From positions 8,098 through 72,097 of the forward strand of contig WELA01009316.1 of the NCBI GenBank assembly GCA_009602735.1: a stretch of DNA of 64,000 nucleotides, written 5' to 3'. The notes beneath the pieces were generated by a model. The model worked only from the letters and a program-made list of their open reading frames with translations, did not search any database and was not told the DNA's origin. Made by a program: the position numbers and the translations under genes. Positions 38,425-50,450 of this stretch are shown one piece after another. Positions within the stretch are counted from its first letter, which is position 1; each line of letters opens with the position of its first letter. Source of the DNA: Mesotaenium endlicherianum (taxonomy: Eukaryota > Streptophyta > Zygnematophyceae > Zygnematales > Mesotaeniaceae).

Positions 38425-41114
38425 ATGCCACAGGCCAACACGCTGAGGCCGTACCTGACGTGCATTCGCAACACTCTCAACGCTGCCCTCTGCCTTCAGG
38501 TATGCGTTGCCCACCAGTCACTCAGTTGCCCTGCAGCAGATATCGCAATGGCTGGAGTGACTCACTTCTTGTAAGTCCTGTGTGAGATACCTCTGTGGCT
38601 CACATCTGAAGAAGATGACGTTGAACTTGCCGTATGATGGCAACCCTGCCCTGCAGCTGTGAATGTCATAAAGTGCGTTGCCTTCAGTCCCTTGCATGTT
38701 GCAGAGAGCATGAGTTTGCAAAACCTACAAAAGACACGGTTAAATTTGAACGAAGAAGCTCACGGGAGTGGTACGTCCCCCTGTGCTGGTGGCACCTGTG
38801 GCAGAATTTCCCGTGCCAAGAAGTAGAGCGGCACAACAAGCCCGAAGTCGAACTCAAGTGAGCCCTACTTGACTTCACGGGCACCCTCATACCCCCCTTC
38901 ACCACCTCCCGCTACAATCCCTGGCCCGATAATCCGTCGTGTATGTCTCTGCACTTCAAGCCGTCTAGCGGTAAATCGAGGGAGTGTAGACCAGATGGGT
39001 GGCTTCTGCTGATCTGCTACTCATGCCTCCGGAAAGGTCTCCAGCCCCCTGGTAGCCTCCTGTCAAGATGAAAGGAAGAGGGGCTTTCCTGTGGCCATGG
39101 CGTCCCACGTGTGCATCAGCTGCCACACAATGGCGCCCTTGCTTGATGAAGCTTGGAGTGCATTGGGGCCAGCCAAATCTGCCAGCTACACACGTGGACT
39201 GCGGGCCTCACGCTTCGAGTTGCAGTGCTGTGCAGTTGCACGCGTGTCCCAGTTAGGGGCCTGTCAGCGAGTGCAGGTCAGGTCTCCACTCGTGCAGGAG
39301 GGCACCCCAGGATGCAGATGCCATGCTTCTAGTTGGCTGGATGACCTTGGTCACAAGTGTGGAAGTTTTACTGGGGGAGGAGGTGGATGCAAGAGAGCGG
39401 CAGACAGACACTGCTCGTGTGCGGTCTGCTGCTGCTACTGCTGCTGAAGCTGCTGCTGGAAGATGTGGCGGAGGTCACTCCTAATGCTGTTGGAGATGGG
39501 CCCATTCAGACGTCCAGCAGGTGTGGTCAGTACGTGGATGGATCTGATGCTGGCGCTGGGGTGCGTATGCGCGCGTGTGTTTTTTGGAGGGTGGGGGGGA
39601 CAGGACAAGCCCGGAGCTTCTGCTGAACCCTGTAAGCCAGCAGCCCTCTCCCTCGCCTGCACTTCTCTGCACTGCTGCTGACATGCATACCTGCCTGCCT
39701 GCCTGCTTGCTGCTTCATTTGCTCAGGCATCCCATAACTCTCTCTATTTCTCGTGGCAGCAGTAGCGACACGGTGGCTTGCTATGACCCCTTATAGGCAG
39801 GCAGGTGATTCTGTCTATCCTTGTGGAGGGGGAATGCCGAGTGTCTCCCAGCTCTTTCTGTGGTCTGCCTTTGCGAGGGGCCTGCATGCATTCCCTCAAT
39901 GCGCCTGAAACCCTAAAAAGTGCATATGCCAAGCGCCCCCCTTGAGGTGAGGGCAGGGCTGTTGTGGGCTTATGCAAGCAGGTACCTGTCTAAGCTCACA
40001 CAGAAAGACAGACTCACACGCACATGGCATGATGCTGTTGCGCACGCAGGTGCTCATCTGCCGCAATGAGTCGGAGCAGTGCCTCATCGAGGGCTCCATC
40101 AACTCTCTGCGCGTCAGCATCAAGGTGCATCCATCCCCCTTGTCAATTGCCCAACCTCATAGTATTCCGCGCATGCTATTGCACGTTGAGGTGGCTTTGG
40201 TCTTGGTCTGACAACTGCTTGTGAAAGAGGGTTAAACTGAAAAAGAGAGAGAGATAAGTTCCTGCTAGGTCAACGTCACATATCTGCTGCAAGTCTGCCT
40301 GTGCCTGTGCCTATGCCTGTCGGCGACAATCTTTCCTCAGAGCCCCTTGGGAGGAGAAATTCAGAAACTCCGCGGGTTAAATTCACTCTCGCAGACCAGA
40401 ATGCACGACGGGACTGGCTGACATGCGCGTGAGAGGGGGAGAGAGAGGGGCGCAGGTGAAGCAGGCGGATGAGCTGGAGAACATTCTGGCGAAGAAGTTT
40501 CTGCGCTTCCTGGCGATGCGCGCGGAGTCATTTCAGGTGCTGCGGCGCAAGCCTGTGGCGGGCTACGACATCAGCTTCCTGATCACGCACACGCACTGCG
40601 AGGAGATGCACAAGCACAAGCTCATCGATTTCATCGTCGCCTTCATGGAGGTGCCTGCGCGCGCCTGCCCCTTCCCCCCTGTCACTACTACTGCCCCCGC
40701 TGAGAATCCTGGCCTGGTGCTACTCGGGCTTTGGCTTCGAGCTGCAACATATGCCTCAATGAGTTTGGGTGTTGGCTGAGCTGATTGTTACATGGGCCTC
40801 AACTCGCGTCAGAGCTTATCACGCTCCGCGTGCTGTTGTACTGTCCTTTCATTGAGGACCACGTCTCTGTCTTCAGCAGAGTAATGCGATCTTACATGTT
40901 CCTCTTTGCCGGGGTGGTCATAAGGGAGGGGATTGGTTGACAATCGAAGTCTTTGGTTTTTGGAAACACCTGCCTGATCATGTTACTCCGATGTGTGTGT
41001 GTGTGTATAACGTGATTGGATCAGGACATTGACAAGGAGATCAGCGAGCTGAAGCTCTCGGTCAACACAAGAGGGCGCCTTGTTGCCACAGAGTTTCTGA
41101 AGCAGTTATTGTAG
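38425..41114 (+). CDS. ARPC4: Actin-related protein 2/3 complex subunit 4
   Basis: Core subunit of the Arp2/3 complex, which nucleates branched actin filaments downstream of SCAR/WAVE. Exons: 38425-38499, 38805-38857, 39604-39631, 40050-40124, 40456-40650 and 41025-41114; all GT/AG with matching phases, giving 171 residues, the normal length. Recognisable blocks: [113 protein letters not shown] and [17 protein letters not shown]. The third exon is only 28 bases. An in-frame ATG two codons upstream (38419) is an alternative start. Identity with land-plant ARPC4 is very high, so the call is secure. Confidence 0.97.
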
Positions 41115-42202
41115 GCCCGTTTTCACACCATGCTGCGGGAAGGAGAACAGGGTATGTCATGAGTTACATAGGTGCATCTCAATTCGAGCATTTGGTAGCA
41201 ACACTCAATCACTACTCCTTGAGGTATAATTAATGTGACCGGCTCCCCTTAAAGTAGGCTATGGTTGATAGGCAACTATAGTGCCTGTAAAGGCAACAGG
41301 GGTAATGCCAGTGGCTGCCATCACTTAGAAAAGCTGGCGGCACCAGAAATCCACGCACATACTTGTGCTCACATGAACTCTGAGTGAGTGCTGACACGTC
41401 TGGTGTATGATAAAGGGCATGGCCAATCTGCAAAGCTTTCTGCTTCTGATGGTTTGTCGGGATCCAGAATGTTTCGGAAATCTCTCACAGAAGGTTACTA
41501 TTTACTGATATGCACTTTTCCACATCTGGGGCCAACTCAATGATACTCAACAGCAGTGTACAGTCACTGGCATTCAATACATCTCTTGATGCACAACGTA
41601 CAACAATTAAATCTACAAAATTTTGGCATCTTTTTAAGATTTGGAGAGGTCTTATAGACAGCAAAGCTTACTCAGTGGAACTAAGCACAGATGAGCAGAT
41701 CACGACAAACATGTTGTTTCCAAACCAGATGCACATCAGAACCCAAATCCCATTTATGAAACAGCTGCAGTAGATGCAGCAACCAACTGTCATGCCTCTG
41801 CCAGTGCAAAAAGGAAAGCATGGCAACAAGGCCCCCAATCTGGCACTGCACTTGAGCAGTAAAAACACGACAGACAATAAGACGTGCTCTTTGTTGGCAA
41901 CTTGGAGCACACACGTGATGCATCGCCATAGGTGCTGGAATGACATTCCATTATTACTCAGCTGCCTTACACACCAACTGCTTCTACCACAAACTTATGG
42001 GACTAGCCAATCCAACCAACGTGGGACGGCTGTGACAGGAGTTGGACGACACGTGGAGAACAAGCTTGGCTGCTGCTTCAGCTGCAGCTGCGGCACCAGC
42101 AGCAGGAGGAGGAAAAGGAGGTGGAGGAGGTTGAGGCGGTGCACGAGCATCCAAGAAGCGGGTGAGGCTGACAAGCGACGGGGACGTCGTGGTGTGGGCG
42201 CA
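41115..42202. other. Intergenic region between convergent ARPC4 and AHASS genes
   Basis: It holds the 3' flanks of both genes. The longest open frames here have no recognisable product. Nothing else is seen. Confidence 0.6.
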
Positions 42203-44218
42203 TCAGAAAACAGAGGAGCGCGGCTGCAGGTGGCCCAGGTACTCCGTATTCACGCCCGAGTCTCGCACCAGCGCCACCCTCCCGGTCCTCGCCACCTGCC
42301 TCGAGATCATCACAAAATGCTGCACCACAGTCAGCACCACATCCAGCTCCTGGCTTATAGCATATTGCATGGGGCCACAGGCGGCTGCTTGCTTCTGCTC
42401 GGACCACCACATATGCACGCAGCACACGCCAGGCACAGATTACGGGCGCATCTCCGGCCTTCGCCTATTATCACATCAAGGCGATGGGTGGTGCAGGCTA
42501 GCAGAGCACGGGGCCATTGTGACCAGGGCTGCCTTGTGCACACAAGCACAGAAAGGAGTGGACAGAGACATAGAGAGAGAGAGTGTGAGAGAGGGCGCTT
42601 TGATTCCTAGTGCTGCTGCTGTCAGGTATCCCAGTTGGCCTTTAAGGCAGCCATCCATCCATCTGCGCAGGCGGGGCCTGGCCTCATCCTGGTCGGGTGG
42701 ATGCAGCCTCCAGCAGACGAAGAGAGCCAATCCATAAGGAGATGCAGCCCTCCCCTGCGCTCCCCTGCCCTCCTTGGCAGGCAGGGGTGGGTAGGAGGTG
42801 CACAAGACTCGTCCTGTCCTCCCAGAGAAAGGAGAGGGGGAGGAGTGCGTGCCTCGAGGATGCCGTAGGGCACCACCAGGCGCTGCAGGGCCGCCATCTT
42901 CTCCACGCCGCCCGTCATCTGTGCCTCCAACGCCACCCCCCCCCAACCGCCTTGCGTCAAGTGTCAATCGCTGGCCAGAAAACTCTGCCGACTCTGGCAT
43001 ACAATCCGATACTGCTGAGGTCTGTTTGCAAGCTGCAGCCTCCCTGCCTCAGCTACTTCTGCTGGTGCTGCTGTACGCAGAGGAGGAGCCCCGAGAAATT
43101 GTGCACTCCCGCTGTCACCCGTAAAACAGCTCAAGCCAGGAGGCAAAGGACGAGGAGCAGGGGGGAGCACCTCGAGCGTGAGCGTGCGGCGCGACACGTC
43201 GACGATGCGCGCGCGGAAGATGGAGGCCACGTCCAGCACGTCGCGCCGCTGCTCCGCGCCCGCCGCCACCTTGATCAGCATCAGCTCGCGCTCCGCAAAG
43301 GGCACGTTGCTTATGTCTTGCACCTGCGCGCGCGTGTGCCAGCCGTGCATATCAGTGGCAGTTGGAGCCAGCACGCCCAGTCCCCCACGCGCAATCTGCG
43401 GAGCGGATACTCCCTGCCCATAACAGCTAGGCTGCGCACCACCCGCACTCCACTCCTTGCAGAACAGCAGGGACTTGCAAAGTCAGAATGAGGCAGGACG
43501 CCCAGCACTGAACCCCGATGAGTACGCCTCTCTGTCAGAGAGAGAGGGAGAGAGAGAGAGGGAGAGAGAGGGGGGAAAGACTGACGGTGCCAACGTCGAC
43601 GAGCTTGTTGAGCTGCTTGAGCAGCTTGGACACCGACGTCTCCGAGCCCGGCACCACCATGGTGATGCGCGACATGCCCGCCGTCTCCGACGGCCCCACA
43701 GCCAGGCTCTGCCATCCCACACCCCTCCCACAATGGAAGAAGCCCTCAGTAGCTGCAGCAGCTGCTCAGGTGAGAGGCCAGCTGCCCTCCACTGCATAGC
43801 GAGGCATAAGAGGAGGACACCTGCTAGAGTTATGGCTCGAGTGCACATGAGTAGAAGGGAGGAAGAGTGCACTGCACAGATGAGGTGGAGGGCAGGTAGA
43901 GGTGCCAGTGCTGGTGGGTGGCATTCTACCATGCCTTCTCCTCCTTTCCCGGAGTCCTCCCCAGAGGTGGCACCCACGCCAATATTGCCCTCATGCTTAC
44001 GCCTGGCTGCGCCAAAGAGGGGATGGCACCCACCTGGATGTTGTAGCCGCGGCGGGCAAACACACCCGTGATGCGGTTCAGCACTCCCGGCGCGTCCGTC
44101 ACCAGCAGCGTCAGCGTGTGCGGCTTGTACCCGCTCACCTGCTGCCCTCCCCGCCCCCTCCCCCTCCACCCTTTTCAGATGACTGTCTCTCTCTCTCTGT
44201 GTGTGTGTGTGTGTGGGT

Positions 44219-44290
<72 letters not shown>

Positions 44291-47254
44291 AGCATAGCAG
44301 CTGCACATGGCAAAGCCCCAGAAAGACCAGAGCAGCAGGAGGTGGGGGAGAAGGAGGACCACTGTATCAGTACCCTTTTGAACACCACCGCAACAAGGGC
44401 CCCTCATTTCTGTGACAGCACGCGATGCTGTGCATCAGCAGCTACCTGGGGGCGGCGCATGTGCATCCTCTCAGCCCCCCATCCCAGGAACTGTGAGTGT
44501 GTGAGGAGGGGCGCGAGGTGGAGAATAGAGAAGGGGGAGGGGAGAGGGGAGAGGGGAAGTACAGCGGCGGGCGTGTCGGAATCCTCGTCCCAGGAGGCGT
44601 CCAGCAGCGCCTGCGAGGGCGACAGCTGCTGGTGGTACCAGAGGCCGTCGCGGTCCACGTCCACCGAGTACACGTCCCCCTGCTCCGCCCCGCCCCCTCG
44701 CACCCCCGCATGCCGTGAGAAAAAGCGCGCGCATCAGCTTGCCCTCTGGGGCACACACGCAGCCCATGGCAAGGCCCCTAGCGCCCAGCTGAGACTCGAC
44801 AGGGCTGGAGGATCAGGCAGGTGGCTCTGATGGGAGCACCTCAGACAACAGAGGCCCGCCCATCTCAAATACGAACAGGAGGTTTAAGACTCCACAGAGA
44901 TGCACTTCTCACGACGCCATGTGATCGGTGACAATCGGAGCACGAAAGCCTCCCCCCTCAAGGGACGGGGAGAAGTGCACGACAGGCACTGGTGCCCTTT
45001 GTCCCCGGCTGCACCCCCCTGGCCCCCGGGGCTCAGACGGCAGCGCACCTGGGAGGTGGAGGCGGCGCCCACAATGGCGTGCTCGTCGCGCACGGACACG
45101 GACGACTCGGCGTTGGAGGCGGCGTCCAGCGCGGTGCGGCCCTCCAGCTCGTCGATGTCCTCCTCCTTCACCACCACAGGGCGCGCGCGCGTGCTGCCGT
45201 CGCCCTGCGCGATGCTGCTCACCGTGTCCTTCTCCCTCCGCAGCGCGATCTGCCGCCGCTCGACAGGCCCGGCCCCCACACTCCGACTGTTAAACCCCTT
45301 GCAGGGGCGTGTCCCCTCGTCACGAGAGTGCGTGCGCTCGTTGCCACGCGCGCGTGCAGCCAGCCGGCACCTCCTCCTCCTCCTCCTCCTTCTCCTCCTC
45401 TTTCTCCTCGTCTCTGCAGTAAAGCATCTCTCTTTCCCTCTGCCTTTGTCTGCCAGTGCCTCTCCCTCGGTTGTATATGTGCCGCCCAAATGGAAATAGA
45501 GTTGGTCTAGATCGCACACACTAAAGGAAAGGGGGGGGGGGGGGGGGGGGGGNCTAACCACCTTGGGCTGGCCTCGGCTAGGCAGGCAGGCTTACACGAC
45601 CCCCGTCCCCCCCCGCCCTCCCTGGACGTCGTCGTGACAGGAGAGCAACAGTCCAGCAGAGCTGCACTCGCCCCTCCCCGCCAAAATAGTGTGTAGTTCC
45701 CAGCAGCAGCCCAGCGACGTAGCAGGGGAAGAAGACAAGGGAGGGGAGGGGAGGGGGGGGGAGGTGCACCTCGATGGAGAGGGAGCTCTCCGCCACGTCC
45801 ACGACACGCGCCCGGAACACCTGCACCAGGTCCAGCACCTGCCCTCACCCCCCACAGCAGACACCCGCCTCTCAGCTGCAGCTTCAGCAGCAGCAGCAGT
45901 GCCCGGAAGTCCCGCGACAAGGGGGCTGTCAAGTCAAGTAGAGCGAGGGCTGTGCGCCGTCCACCCCATTACAGAAACCCGTCCCTCCCATCTTGCAGCG
46001 AGGAGGATCGAGGAGAAGCACATGGATTACAGTGGAGAACAATGAGGCGGTTGCCGCTTGCGCGGACGGGGGCTGCTAGGGCGGGGCTGACCTCGGTGCG
46101 CTGCGCGGGCGTGGCCTGCAGCTTCACCAGCATCAGCTCCCTCTCCACCCTGGCCTCTTTGGTCAGGTCGTCCACCTGGCACCCCAGGAACACGCCCACG
46201 TGTCACCCCTCCCCGGCTGCGACACACTGACTGCTTGCATACGGACCGCGGGCTGACCTGGCAGCCTCTCAGAAGGAGCCCAGCCGGCGCTCCAGCCATC
46301 AAGAGCTCACTCCTCTGCTAGTCTTGGCGGCCGACTTCGTCCCATGGACATAATACTAGCGCTCAAGTATACCTACATACTCCACTGCCTCCCCTGGCCC
46401 CATGCACAGGGAGGTTCACCTCAAAAACTTGCACACGTCGGTCCTCTTTCCCACTTTCCTGAGAGGCGCGACAGCCTGCAGGCAAGGCGTGGAGGCTGGG
46501 GGGTGCCCGAGAAGAGCTGTGGGGGAGAAGGGGCGGGGGCGGGGGCGGGTAGGCCACGGGGGGGTGTGCGCGCGCGCGCGCGCTCACCTTGTGGACGTTG
46601 ACCAGCTTGTAGAGCTGTTTCATGACCTGCTGCAGCACGCGGTCGCTGCCCGACACCACGATGGTGAACAGCGCCTTGTCCTTGTTCAGCCCCACCGCCA
46701 GCGACTCGATGTTGTACCCCCGCCTCGCAAACACGCCCGCGATCTTGTTGATCATGCCGCTCTCATCACGCACGAAGACGGAGACCGTGTAACGCCGAAT
46801 CCTGTGCAGCAATGACAAGAATACATGCGTTCCTTCAAAGGGATGAGAGCCCAACTGCGCAGTATGGATTGTTTATAATTGAGAGTGGAGGGTGGTTCGT
46901 AGGAAGAGTGGCGAGGTGCAGCTAAGTACAAATCACAACTCACCCGACAGGGGCGAGCAGGGGTGCTTTTTCAGGAGCTTTCGCCTCCGCTAGCGTCGCT
47001 CTGCAACCTTCCGTCCTACTTCTCCACTGCCTGCTAACATGTTGCTGTAAAATAGGTACACCTGCCAGCTCGGCATGCTGTCCAACCGACGCACCTAAGA
47101 AGCTGCTTCGAGCACTTTGTGCCCTCAGAGAAAGAGAAGCTGAGGGAGCAGCTTCAACAGCAATGCTGTCCTGGCATGACGAGCAACTAGACCCCCGCAA
47201 GCCTTGAGGCGCTATCAGCTGGAGCGTCTGCAAGGAGCTAAAGGAAACTGCCAT
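42203..47254 (-). CDS. AHASS: Acetohydroxyacid (acetolactate) synthase regulatory small subunit, plastid, two ACT repeats
   Basis: Regulatory partner of the catalytic AHAS subunit; it raises activity and confers feedback inhibition by branched-chain amino acids. Exons on the - strand: 47254-46944, 46801-46588, 46175-46092, 45838-45770, [one exon not found], 45249-45049, 44679-44563, 44138-44034, 43708-43586, 43323-43171, 42918-42853 and 42295-42203. Exon 1 ([18 protein letters not shown]...) is rich in Ser, Arg and Ala like a plastid transit peptide. Repeat 1: [47 protein letters not shown]. Linker with [18 protein letters not shown]. Repeat 2: [78 protein letters not shown]. The missing exon, expected to encode the KM-ALQ..FGI block of repeat 1, should lie between 45249 and 45770, where a poly-G run and an N mark an assembly break. 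The intron after 42853 has a GC donor. Confidence 0.95.
43541..43572. repeat. GA-rich microsatellite in an AHASS intron
   Basis: A short, imperfect GA/GGGA run just left of the exon ending at 43586. It is the far side of the donor of that intron. Confidence 0.8.
44182..44288. repeat. Compound microsatellite CT-GT-GA in an AHASS intron
   Basis: CT repeats, then about nine GT units, then about 33 GA units. It lies between the exons ending at 44563 and starting at 44138 (- strand), so it is removed by splicing. Confidence 0.95.
45530..45553. other. Poly-G run with single N: assembly break inside AHASS
   Basis: More than 20 consecutive G followed by one N. An exon that the AHASS family requires is absent from the sequence on both sides, so bases have probably been lost at this point. 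Confidence 0.75.
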
Positions 47255-48710
47255 CGAAATATCTGAATAACAAACTCCTTAGATATTAACACATAAGGCA
47301 GCGTCTCGACGAAGGAATTAGCTCTTATAGACGATCTTCCTGTAAGACTGAAGGCACGGCTGCGCTGCTAGAAGAATGAAGTGTTCAAGGAGCAGCAAAA
47401 AAATGCATTTGAACGGAGTGAGCGTTTCAGGGAAATGCTGTTATATCCCCCCCGGAGCGGTACCCCTTCCTTCTTACGCCGAACGATGCGATGAGGGGCG
47501 CCTTCATCCGTACAGACTGCTAGAGTAAAATTCACATTTCTTATACGAGATTATGTACCATGGATGGTGATGAATGAGACGAAAATAAACAAAGTACATA
47601 GAGATCTGTACGGCACATTATCATCTACTGATGTTAATCGTTGGAAGTTTGTTGCCTCTTTTGGAGCTCGGGGCGCTATATGGAGCCCGCTAAGTGTCGT
47701 TTGGGGCCCTCGACTGTGAAGGAGCATTCTCGCAGCTACAACTGTCCACGTGGCTCAGCCTGTCTACCCCGGCCTTGATCCCGCTCCGAAATTTCAACAG
47801 CTTGTTTTCGTTCCTCTATAAAACTTATTCTAGTGTGGAAATTTAGTATGGCAAAACATCATACTTCACCAGAGAAGGCAAACAGGAACACGATCGGGCT
47901 TGCCATCGTCTACACACATCAGCCTCCTCTGGGGTCCTCTGAGGTCCCTCGGCAGTACGCAAACTGGAATCACCCTAGAATACGCATGGCGGCAAACCGC
48001 GGGGTAGGCAAAAAGAGACACATTTGATACGCAAAATGGATAGTGGTGTTCGCAAAGCGGGACGTCATGAGGTTCGTGGAAGGAGATAGTAGAAGTACGT
48101 ACAAAGGACATGGGTACGCAAAGCTGGACGCCAGGAGGTACGCAGAAAGAGCAGCAATATGTATGTTCGTACGCAGAAGGTGGAAGTGAGGTACTGCGGA
48201 GAACGCACAAAGGTACTGAAGAATACACAGAAAGGAACTTTTAAAAATACACAAAAAGGGACAGCAGGAGATATGAGATGCAAAGCGGGCTGAGACGGGG
48301 GTAAGCAATGCGGGACGCGAAAAGGGATAGCATGGGTACGAACAGCGGACTCCAAACAACTCCAAGGGCCTATCTAGTGCGGTTTGACGTGGTCACCGCT
48401 TTTCAGACACATCGAGTGTCGACGCAAAGCGCAGCTTCCAAGCAAATTCAATCAAGTACGTCCTGCAAAAAATATCCTGCTGAATCTGCCCGAAATAGTT
48501 CACGTAGCAAAAAGGTCTGTGTTGGTTCGTGTGACGTCGACAATCTATCAACAGCACTAGCGTTTCTATATATGTACCAAGCAAAGTTGTTGACTGTTAT
48601 TTTTAGAGCTAATTACTCTCAGCGTTAGGGATCATTGACAGGTTCCAGTCATTTTTTTCCTGCGAGACCTTAGCTTATTAGTTCCCAGCCGAAGTGCCTT
48701 CAGGGTAAGG
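47255..48710. promoter_or_regulatory. Shared upstream region of divergent AHASS and SDHB genes, with degenerate short repeats
   Basis: AHASS starts at 47254 (-) and SDHB at 48711 (+), so about 1.46 kb carries both promoters. A TATA-like ctataaaac lies near 47816. Between about 47940 and 48330 a motif like tacgcaaagcgggac recurs in degenerate form at least six times at irregular spacing. No gene is supported inside. Confidence 0.55.
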
Positions 48711-50450
48711 ATGTCTTGGAGGCGGGCGTCGTCGTTGGTAGCCTCCATAGCAAAGAAAGATATTTCTCGGGGAGAGCTTTACTCGTCAGTAAGAGCTTCC
48801 TCGACGACTACGCGGACCAATGATGCAGACGCTCCAAGGTGGAAGGAGTTCTCCATTTACAGGTGGAACCCTGATAAGAATGAAAAGCCAGTCCTGCAGA
48901 CATACAAAGTCGACACAAAGAAGTGCGGACCCATGGTCCTCGACGCTCTTATTAAGATAAAAAATGAGCTAGACCCTTCTGTGACATTCAGGAGGTCTTG
49001 CCGAGAGGGTATTTGTGGCTCATGTGCCATGAACGTGGACGGTTCCAATGGTCTGGCTTGTTTGACAAAAATAGACACCACCCCTAATGTCCCTACAACC
49101 ATCACTCCCCTGCCACATATGTTTGTGATCAAGGACCTGGTTGTTGACATGACCAATTTCTACCAGCAGTACAAATCCATCGAACCGTGGCTGAAGACCA
49201 AAGCGAAGCCAGCCGATGGTAAGGAGAATTTCCAGACAAAGGCGGACAGGAAGAAGCTGGATGGCATGTACGAGTGCATCCTCTGTGCCTGCTGCAGCAC
49301 GGCTTGCCCAAGCTACTGGTGGAATCCTGAGAAGTACCTTGGACCGGCCGCCCTTTTACAAGCTCACAGGTACCTACACGGCTGCTAATCTCGTGGGGCT
49401 ATTTAAGACTTCCCAGTATCTTACTGTAGTTTGAATTTTGTGAGCGTGTTCATGGCTATTGGGCATAATACCAAGTGTGAAGCTATGGAGGATGGCGGAT
49501 ATTTAAGACTTCTCACTATCTTACTGTAGTTTGAAGTTTGTGAGCGTGTTCATGGGTATCGGGCATAATACCAAGCGTGAAGATATGGAGGATGGCAGAA
49601 GCATGTACAGAATTCTTCCGGCTAGGTTTGGTGCTGTGTTTCAAAGGAGAAGGGGGCGATTGTGTCAAGTGGACATGGGAGAGCGATCGGCATTCATACG
49701 GGCATGTAGTGGTTTCAGTCATTGGGACATTTTCAATCATTGAGACGTATACAAGTAGTGTTGGATGCTCCTCTACTTTCGTTAGCAAAAGTTGCTGAAA
49801 GGTTCCAGGCTTGCTCTTTACAATGATAAGAGATTACATATTAGAGTAGTAGAGGGACCCTGTGAGCTTTGAGTATAGAGGTGTTGCTGGATGTACCTTG
49901 TAGGAGGTGATGAAACTGCTGACAGTACCCTGTCATTGTAGCTCCCTGTCACATGTTGAATATTGACGGTGATTAGTGTCAGGTAGGGTAGTGCATATTC
50001 TCCCCCTGATTGGAGTTTTTGACCTTGTCATAAATATGTGCAATTAGGTTGTTCCCATGCTAGCTAGGTTCCAATGGCAATCGTAAGTGTGTCGAAGTGG
50101 CCCTCACAGCTTGTATTCCATGTCTTGTAGCGAGCCTTTTTGGTCCACCTCAAAACAAAAAAGGGGGGGTTTACAACGAAGAGACAGTTCAAAGGGCATT
50201 GAAGGCTTGTGTCATTTGTCCAACACTTTCTCGAGGCAATTTTTGTTTCTGACTTCTGATGACCGGTTACGCTGGCAGGTGGATTGCGGACAGCAGAGAC
50301 CAGTACACCAAGGAGAGGCTTGAGTCGCTGGACGATCAGTACAAGCTGTACCGCTGCCATACCATCATGAACTGCGCCAGGACCTGCCCCAAGGGCCTCA
50401 ACCCTGGGAAGCAGATCCAGACCATCAAGAAGCTGCAGGTCAGCCGCTGA
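48711..50450 (+). CDS. SDHB: Succinate dehydrogenase iron-sulfur subunit, mitochondrial (complex II)
   Basis: Passes electrons from the flavoprotein SDHA to ubiquinone in complex II of the mitochondrial inner membrane. Two exons, 48711-49369 and 50279-50450, joined in phase 2, give 276 residues, normal for the family. The N-terminus ([16 protein letters not shown]...) is Arg/Ser-rich like a mitochondrial presequence. Cluster ligands are all present: 2Fe-2S Cys 97, 102, 105 and 117 (CREGICGSC); 4Fe-4S Cys 189, 192, 195 and 199 ([12 protein letters not shown]); 3Fe-4S Cys 246, 252 and 256 ([14 protein letters not shown]). The intron separates the last third-cluster region from the rest and contains a tandem duplication. 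Confidence 0.98.
49402..49597. repeat. Tandem duplication of about 97 bp in the SDHB intron
   Basis: The unit at about 49402-49498 (from atttaagacttcccag to gaggatggcgg) recurs at 49500-49597 with a handful of substitutions. Both copies lie close behind the donor site at 49370. Confidence 0.93.

Noticed and set aside
42476-44388. Long + and - frames overlapping AHASS introns
   Set aside because: They are shadows of GC-rich coding and intron sequence; the ACT-domain exons explain the locus.
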